Origin: Channallabes apus
Lineage: Eukaryota; Chordata; Actinopteri; Siluriformes; Clariidae
NCBI GenBank assembly: GCA_030522415.1
Contig: CM060112.1
Coordinates: forward strand, 11,051,001 to 11,115,000
DNA: 64,000 nt
Reading direction: 5' to 3'
The notes under the pieces were generated by a model. The model had not been told where the DNA came from and searched no databases. It saw only the letters and a program-made list of their open reading frames with translations. How positions within the stretch are numbered: position 1 is the first letter of the stretch; each line of letters starts with the position of its first letter. Below, one piece after another: positions 51,701 to 61,333 of the stretch. The position numbers were made by a program, and so were the translations under genes.

Positions 51701-52396
51701 ATAGTCTTCAAAACCATCTTTATACATGTAATTGTCAGACCCTGTTGAAGCCTATCCCATGACAAATGTTCGCATCTGTAAGTCATGAGTACCACGGGGA
51801 AAACAAGTAAAAACACTTAGTAAAGTAACACTATACTAATGCATTTTTAATGAAACAGTACAAAAATGCAGTTTTCTATAGCCTTGGCTGGAATAACATG
51901 TCTAACCATCACATCTAACATTCATGATGTCCATGACGTGGAGAAATAACGAACTGAACCTAATACTAATTATTAATTAACTCACTTTGATGTAATTTTT
52001 GTTATTGGTTAAATGGTGCTTGAATTGTAACAAACAGAAAAGTGTTTTTTAAAATGTACTTTATTTGGTTTACATTTTTCAACTGGTGACCCACGGATGA
52101 GGGACCTCGTAAAGGACTGTGAGGTGGGTGAAATGTCACACATGATGATTAAAGGGACATGTTCATGAATATGCTGAAGGTGACGTGTATCCTTTCATGT
52201 GATCTGGATGATCTGGAGTCGCCTACCGTGCACTTGAAGCTAGCGGGGCGTGGCAGTGAAGCAGGTGCTCCATCTAATCTCATTTGTAGGGTGGAGAGAG
52301 CAGAGCGGCTGCCTCAGGGAAATTAACACCAGCTACAACAGCAGCCGCTCCCCTTTATATGTTTTGCATTAAAGATTCATAAGGAGATAAGCCACC

Positions 52397-52427
<31 letters not shown>

Positions 52428-53662
52428 GAGAGAGAGCAAGCACTGTGTGCAGGAACATTTACAAACAAAAGCTGGCATTTTGGAAATGTCATATATCCTC
52501 TATTAACATCCTGCTGCAGTCAGGGAGAGACCACAGAGAGGAGATTTTCTTACAGGGGAAATGACACTATCATGGTGAAGTCGCAGGGGCAGGTGTAGGC
52601 ATGTGACTATATAGATGATGTCATCTCACTGTTAACATGCCCGCTTTGATAGATGTTATCTGCAGTAATGGGGAGCAAAGTGAACAACTTCATCATGAAA
52701 CAGGAAGGAGGAAAAATGTATCATGATTCTTTATAATCTCCTTTCATCTTCTTGTTACTGTATTGATTGCCATGAACATCATAGTTCAGCTTTTATAATA
52801 ATGTCAAGAGTAATAAACATTTTTATTGCAAAAAAAGTTTAGACTGGACTGAACGATCGTTCAAGTCAAACCGGGGCTTGTGATTCCTCAAGAAATTTCT
52901 CCTAAATGAACGCATAAAAGCGAGTGACATTAATGTCGAGGTGGAACACCTGATCCTTTGATATACTGTAACTTGTCAGCAACTTAAGGAAGAGATGAAT
53001 CTGTCTGTGCGACCACACCACTTGCACATTTCAGGAACTCGGATGGGTCCCTGCACAGTCCTGACCTTGATCTAAACCATTCTGCATGTTTGGGGCATTA
53101 AAGGAGTTCCTGGGAGGCCAGCATTTCAGACATGAAGCAAGCAGTCTGATCCGGCATTTTTGATAAAACTGTCTATCTTGATGGTGTCCAAGCACTAGTG
53201 AAACACTGGGATACAGTAAGTGCATTAGTGTAGCAGAGGATTATATAGAAAAATGAAGGGAGTTTTTACTCTTATAATTGCATTCTGTTATTCTGCACAA
53301 TCAATATTGATCTGAACTTCCCGCACATTTACTAGCTTAGACTATTTTTGTTATGGCTTGATTAAACCCATTTCACTGGAGACTACGAGTCAAACAGATT
53401 ATTAACACTATAAACCCTCATCTGTAACTGTAACAGCATTGAGAATTTTAGGCTTTGGTTTGGGGAAATTTTAAAATTATTATTTTTTTTATATTTAAAG
53501 AGAGGCTCTTTTTTGTCTCTGACAAATAAAATAAATTATAATAGAACACTTAATTAGTTAATGGGCAAAACAAACATACAAAATGAGCAAAAAACAAACA
53601 GAAACAAAACTATCTTTCAAAGTTAAATCAGCGTCAACAGTCTAATGAACGTACATGCACTC

Positions 53663-53693
<31 letters not shown>

Positions 53694-56340
53694 AGCGTGC
53701 GATACATACCACACTGCTTCATAGGCTCATCGGACCAGTCCTTACAGTCCTTGATGTTGTCACACACCCTGCTGATGTCGATACACTCTCCGTCAGTGCA
53801 CATAAACTTCAGCGGCCCTTCACATTTAGTAGCTGTAAAAAAAATTAAAAAAAAGATTTTTTAAAAAAGATTTCTTATACGTTCTAACACAAACACTGAT
53901 GTACCTGATTGAATTAATATCTGTTTTCATGAACATAAACTTTGTGAACTTTCCAACAACACCATTATTGCACTTCCTGATTCCTTGCATGGTAACACTA
54001 CCTACTGTATATCCTACTGTACGTTCTGACGAATATAGATACAAACAAGAAAATGTCAATCCTGTTTCCTGTTGTTGGTCTTTTTATTTCTTTCTACACT
54101 GTAAAACAATGCTGAAGTGAAGCCTTCTGTAACACCTTCATTACGGCTCATAATCTAAGGTGCTGGTTGTTAATTGGTGATTTCTGAGGTAACTGGTGAC
54201 TCTAAATGCAGCAGAGGTAAGTTTTGGTGTTGTTTTCCTGGGAAGGACTTCATGAGGGACAGTTTCATCATGGTTGATGGGATTGCGAGTAACGCGGTTT
54301 GCGAGTGTTTCCGCAAGACGAGCAAAGATTTTTAATAAATTTTGACTTGGAAAACGAAGTACTGTATCATGTATCACGCGTGTGCTTCTTGTTTTGACGA
54401 CGAGTGTCTTAGTGCGCATCTTTTACTGGTATAATCAACATCCGTGCATTGTTTACTATAACACTGTGACCACGTGTGTCACGTGTGTGTGTAAAACATA
54501 TTTTATTTTGTGTTTGAAAGTGCACGTGTACAGCGCGTGTGGACTGTTTCTTATAACACACGTGTGTGCGCGCGTGTAAAGCAAAAGAAAGTCTCATTAG
54601 AGGTAAAAAAAAAATCTTTTTTCTCCCTTTCTGTCGTTACGTGTGTGCGTGATGTGTGTACGTGCGCGTAATTTGACACCATGCCGGTTCACACACGCTC
54701 TCTCTCTGGCCTTTAGTGTGATTGTGTCTGTGCTACACACACTCAGCAGTGCAAGAGAGAGAACCCCCCCCCCCCCCCCCCACACACACACATATATATA
54801 GTATAGCGCCTGCGCGCATAAATGGAAACACTTATATGTCAGGATTTATTTTTAAAGGTAAAGTGCAGGTTAATTTGTTTTATTTTTACTTTATATTTGG
54901 TGTTAATTATTTTTATGTATTTATTTTTTTGGGCTGTGGAATGAATAATTTGAATTTCCATTATTTCATATGGGAAATAGGAATGTTTTGGAATACGAGC
55001 CCACTTCCGGAATGAATTATGCTCGTAATTCAAGGTTTCACTGTAATGTGTTGTTGCATAGTAAAAAAAAATTAATAAAAAATTTAATATTGTTCTAGAA
55101 CGAAATAAATAAATGAAAAGAAAATAAATTCAAAATTGTGTCCAAACTTTTTACTGGTTGTGAGACAGGGCACTTGAACAAAAAAAAGCTCTCTTTACTG
55201 AAAATAAATAGAGATCTTTACAACAAATCATGCATGTACTGTATGTGTTTATCCCTCTCTTCCGGTTTGCAAAACTGGCTGGTAAGCTTATCTAGGTGCG
55301 GCAGATGCATCAATTTTTAATTCATCTTAAAACGTAACTATCTGGGTACTCGTCTTAAACCTAACGGCTATTCTTTACAGCCAGGAGTGGGAAAACTAGA
55401 TCACTTTTATAGCCTCATACACTTTTAAGGCTATTTTTTTCAATTTGGAGAATTTATCAGGTGATCAATGATTTAATTTAAAATGTAGAACTTTTTTAAT
55501 GCAATCACAATTCAGAAAGATTGATTTTAACATGTAACTTGCAATTAAGTAAATCAGAAATCAGAGCTCAGAGAACAGAAAACATGCCATAATGGAGGGC
55601 TCACTGCGCTAATTAGTTAAGCAATCATGGTGTTGGTCTGACTTTTACACAACAGACCAGAAGGTCAGTGATGTCGACTGCATCTGAGCTCTGAAACAGA
55701 TTTCACACTCAACTAAATGGCTGAATACAGAAAAAAAAAGTGTGAAGTCACTCTGTAGTTATCTCAGGAAACAAAGGGACTCTGAGGAAAGAGGAAAAAG
55801 ACACACTCTTGTTGACGCAGCCTGCCTCGTCGCTGAAGTCTGGACAATCGTGCACGTGGTTACACTGCTTGGTGCCGTGGATGCAGGAGCCGTCGCCGCA
55901 CTGGAACTGATCCGGCCTGCAGGTGAGCAGAGCTGAAAGTACAAACACACACAAACACACGCTAGTTCTTAGTGACTTATCGTGTTACTCGTAATTACAG
56001 CGCAGGAAACGGTTTTGTCTTTTCTATTGCAGTCAGGTCAAACACCAAGTGCTCTGCAATTCCAAATCAATCCCTCATTCACATCCGCACTAACACCCCC
56101 AAGCCTCACGCTAACACCAATCACTTTTTGCCTTCGTCCTCTCAGAATAGGGATACGCACAAAGTAGGTGCGTGCTGTGATTTTTGCTGCCAGAGCGAGA
56201 TGTTGTTTTTCCTCATTCATCTTTTTTAAAGCGTGTTTAATTATTCATGCTGAGTGTCTCAGCAGTGCGGGAGATAAACTGGTGATCAATTTCAGCAAAA
56301 CAGAGAAAATTATTCCATGCTGGATGTAGCTCAGAGGATA

Positions 56341-56371
<31 letters not shown>

Positions 56372-58728
56372 TCACATGCTTGTCTTACTGTACTTGTAAG
56401 GACCTTCCATTGCCTTTTAATTAACAGCTGCTCAATGTCTTCAACAAACCCCAATCTAGTCCTAACCTTAATTGTTTTATGGTTTTATATGCACAAGTTG
56501 TATTGAAATACTTCAATAGCCATTACCATACCTGAACGCCGTCTCTGGAGACACGTCAATACATAGAAAAGATGGCGTCGATTTTACCGTATCAATTCGA
56601 GCCGGAGTCTGACGATGAAACGGTTGAAGTGGCACATCGACAAGAAACTGTTTCGCAAGCACGACTGGAGCAGGACGTTTCTCAGTGGTAAGTGTCATAT
56701 GTTAACAAGAGTTTGCAAGAGAACAAACTGCACACCACACTCGTGTAGGCGCCATTTTGCTCCAGCGTAGAAAAACAATGGTCGACGGCTTTCTTTTCAC
56801 TCGGGGCGGGTCTTTGCTAAAACACCAGTGTCAATCAACTATAGTGGGAGCGGCCTCTGTCGGTGTGACGTCACACCGACAGGCTTTTGATTTCAGAAGG
56901 GGCATCTTATATTATTAAATTAAAAGAAAATCGCTGGGCGGCTCTTTATCATTGTAGAGTGGTTGTGTACATACATACAAGGCCTTAAATGGTTTAGCTC
57001 CCACATACCTAACCAGTCTTCTGATACGCTACAATCCACCACGCGCCTTAAGATCACAAAACTCCGGACTTCTGGTAGTTCCCAGAATTTCAAAATCTAC
57101 AAAAGGGGGTAGGACTTTTTCATATTTAGCTCCAAAGCTTTGGAATAGCCTTCCAGACAGTGTTCGGGGAGCAGACACGGTTTCTCAGTTCAAAAGTAGA
57201 CTCAAGACGCATCTTTTTAATCTGGCATACACATAACTCATCCCAGTACTCATACTCCAGTACACCTATACCGAATGGCAACTACGCTAATTCTCCCCAT
57301 CTGTTCTGTATTTCTCTACCCATCCCGAGGCATCGGGAGATTTTGCCAGCTTCAGTAGACAAAGGCCGACCGTGCGAGGTTCCTGAGGCATCCAGAGAAG
57401 GACCAGCTCCAGCAGGATTCAGCTTTATGATGGTTGGAGCTACACATGCTGCTCCTGTGCTTCCAGTGATCCAGACCTCATCTGCCCTCTGCACCTACTG
57501 ACTCGTCCCTATGCTGAACTGGTCTTCATGTCAATTTAAATAATTTCTGTCATATTGAATTTTCACCTGCACAACACACAAGATGTTATATCATTTCTAT
57601 CTGTTATCGCCCAAATGAGGATGGGTTCCCTGTTGAGTCTGGTTCCTCTCAAGGTTTCTTCCTAATGCCATCTCAGGGAGTTTTTCCTTGCCACCGTCGC
57701 CGTCACCCTTGGCTTGCTCATCAGAGAAATTTCATTCATTCGTCTCATTATTATTATCTGCACATTTTTCTCACACATCCACACTTCCAATGATTTTCTT
57801 TTCTATAATTATTATTATTATTTGTTTTTATTTATTTATTTTCTATTATAATTTTATTTATTTATTATTTTATATATAATTATTCTATATATATATAATT
57901 TTTTTTTTTTTTTTGTTAAATTTCTTTAATTTTTGTGAAGCTGCTTTGAGACAATGACCATTGTTAAAAGCGCTATATAAATAAAATTGAATTGAATTGA
58001 ATTGAATTGTACACACTCTCCTAACACACAATGCAGTCCAAACAGCTTGAAAAAGTCCATGTAGCACCGTAGGTGCCCTTTAAGATTCGTTCAAAAGGAA
58101 CGAATCGTTCAAGAACGACCCATCACAATAGACCCCGTATATATTAAACGATAATACATCCTCTCTATCTGTACTGTGGATTTATTCGTCAAGACATTTT
58201 AGGATGTTTAGCTGTCAAGAAAAAAAAAAAAAACAGAAACCCTGTTAGTTTAAATCCACTCATATTGGATCTCTGGGACGAAATGACTAGTGCACATAAC
58301 AAATATTCAAAGCTACGCTCTGTACACAAGTGCGATCAGGATAAAAACTGAGAGATAATCTGGGTTCGGATGGAGCTATGATGGATTTATAATATAAACA
58401 CAAAGTAAGCCCTGCAGGGAAAAGAAATTCCCATCTCGGAAAAAAAAAAAACTGAATTAATGCACAGATTTAGAAAATTAGCCAAAAAACACTTCAAAGT
58501 ATTACATATATTAAGGATTTTAAAATAACCCTGACTGCAAGACTGTTTACAAACTCATTGGAATTTTTCACTCTAATTAACTGAATGTGTAGACAGGCTT
58601 CAGATTAGTCGTTGTGTCTGGAAAAACATATGCAGGTGTTTTAAATTGGAAATGAAAAGCGTGAAGTAAGAGAGAAGAGACTCTCAAATTCAAGTGGTCT
58701 CCTTTGATCCCCGATACACACAAGGTTA

Positions 58729-58770
<42 letters not shown>

Positions 58771-58804
58771 ACATACACACACATACACACACACACATAT
58801 ACAC

Positions 58805-58854
<50 letters not shown>

Positions 58855-58870
58855 ACATACACACACATAC

Positions 58871-58905
<35 letters not shown>

Positions 58906-58934
58906 TACACACACACATACACACACACATATAC

Positions 58935-58968
<34 letters not shown>

Positions 58969-61253
58969 GGTTACTTAGCAACAAGCGGGGCACAAGTAAA
59001 CGGCATCACACCGATTTCCTCTCTACAGCAAATGACTCGGGTTTACAGGGTTCAGACGGTAAGACGCATGTCACAGGGGCCTAGTCTTGATTATGTGAAC
59101 ACTGTTTATTTAGACCTAAGCTACAATGCTACTGAATCCTTGATTCTGATTGGTCAGATGGTGTTTATTAATTTTCTATAACTGCAGTTTTCACAATAGT
59201 TAAACCACAAAAAATACATAATTCAACATAATTGTTGATATGCTGAGGATCAAAAAAAATATATATTTTTACAGTCTGAGGTGAAGCTTACCAACTCAAG
59301 AAAGTCTTCAGATGGTGGAATTCATAGTTTTACTGAGCAACTGTTACTGACATGCTACAGTCCCTGAGGTATGAAAGCAATGTCTATGCGTAGCTGAATT
59401 TAGCATCCCGAGATGATTTACTGCAGACTGGAGTTCATCTCAAGGACAACATTTGGGTATGCAAATTAATACAAACCTAGGGCATGTATTAAACTAAATT
59501 AATCTGAATTTATCTTTATATCTGTGAGAAACTTTTCAAAATCAACAGCTCACACTGTAACCATGTCATTCACACACTTCATCCTTGTGGATCAACCAAA
59601 AGACATCCACTGCTTACACAAATGATGTAAGCTAATTAGCTAATTAGCTAATTAGTGCTAGCTCTTTTAGGGTAGAGTTTATCAAATATTAATGTAGCAT
59701 TTTTATTGTTCCACTTTACTGCACCATTATAATACACTATAATACAGTAGCATTCACCTTGTCCATGAGCACAGAATTTTCTTCTGGTTTCCTTCCATAT
59801 TCACTTCCTTTAGCTCACTATTTTCTTCCCCTCATTGTTTCCTTCACTACACATTTCCTCTACTCGTTTCCTTATATCATTATTTAATTCCTTTACTGTT
59901 TCCTTCAGTACTTGTTTACTTACCCTTATTGTTTGATTTCCCACTCATTCTCTGATCTCATTGTTTTTTTCCACACCCCTACCTCATTGTTTTATTTCCT
60001 AAACATACTCTTACCTCATTGTTTTAGTTCCTTCTGTATGTGACGAATAAAATTTTAATTTGAAATTTGAATTTCTCATATTTTTACTTACTGTAGTTTT
60101 TCACTCCCTTTCCTCATTGTTTTATTTCCTGCTCATACTCTTACCTCATTGTTTTTCCAAACCCTTACCTCATTGTTTTCTTTCCTACTCAAACTCTTAA
60201 CTCTATGTTTTTTCTTTTTACTAATACTCGTACCTCAGTGATTTATTTCCTACTCAAACTCTTATCTCATTTTTTTTTTACTTCCTACTCATACTCACCT
60301 CATTTTTTTCTTTTCTACTCAAACTCTTACCTCATTGTTTTATTTCCTACTCAAACTCTAACCTCATTCTTTTTCCAAACCCTTACCTCATTGTTTTATT
60401 TCCTACTCACAATCTTACCTCATTGTTTTTCCAAACCCTTACCTAATTTTTTTCTTTTCTACTCACACTCTTACCTCATTGTTTTATTTCCTACTCACAC
60501 TCTTACCTCATTGTTTTATTTCCTACTTACACTTTCATCTTATTAATTTTTTTAAATTTTATATATATATTTCGTATTAATACGCCTACCTCATTGTTTT
60601 ATTTCCTACTCACACTCTTACCTAATTGTTTTTCCAAACCCTTACCTCATTGTTTTATTTCCTACTCACACTCTTACCTCATTGTTTTATTTCCTACTCA
60701 TACTCTTACCTCATTGTTTTATTTCCTACTCAAACTCTAACCTCATTCTTTTTCCAAACCCTTACCTCATTGTTTTATTTCCTACTCACACTCTTACCTC
60801 ATTGTTTTTCCAAACCCTTACCTAATTTTTTTCTTTTCTACTCACACTCTTACCTCATTGTTTTATTTCCTACTCACACTCTTACCTCATTGTTTTATTT
60901 CCTACTTACACTTTCATCTTATTAATTTTTTAAAATTTTATATATATATTTCGTATTAATACGCCTACCTCATTGTTTTATTTCCTACTCACACTCTTAC
61001 CTCATTGTTTTTCCAAACCCTTACCTCATTGTTTTATTTCCTACTCACACTCTTACCTCATTGTTTTATTTCCTACTCACACTCTTACCTCATTGTTTTA
61101 TTTCCTACTCATACTCTTACCTCATTGTTTTATTTCCTACTCACACTCTTACCTCATTCTTTTTACAAACCCTTACCTCATTGTTTTATTTCCTACTCAC
61201 ACTCTTACCTCATTGTTTTATTTCCTACTTACACTTTCATCTTATTCATTTTT

Positions 61254-61333
<80 letters not shown>

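Noticed and set aside
58577..59084. Overlapping frames of VCVC and HTHT repeats on both strands
   Set aside because: Pure translation of a (CA)n microsatellite.
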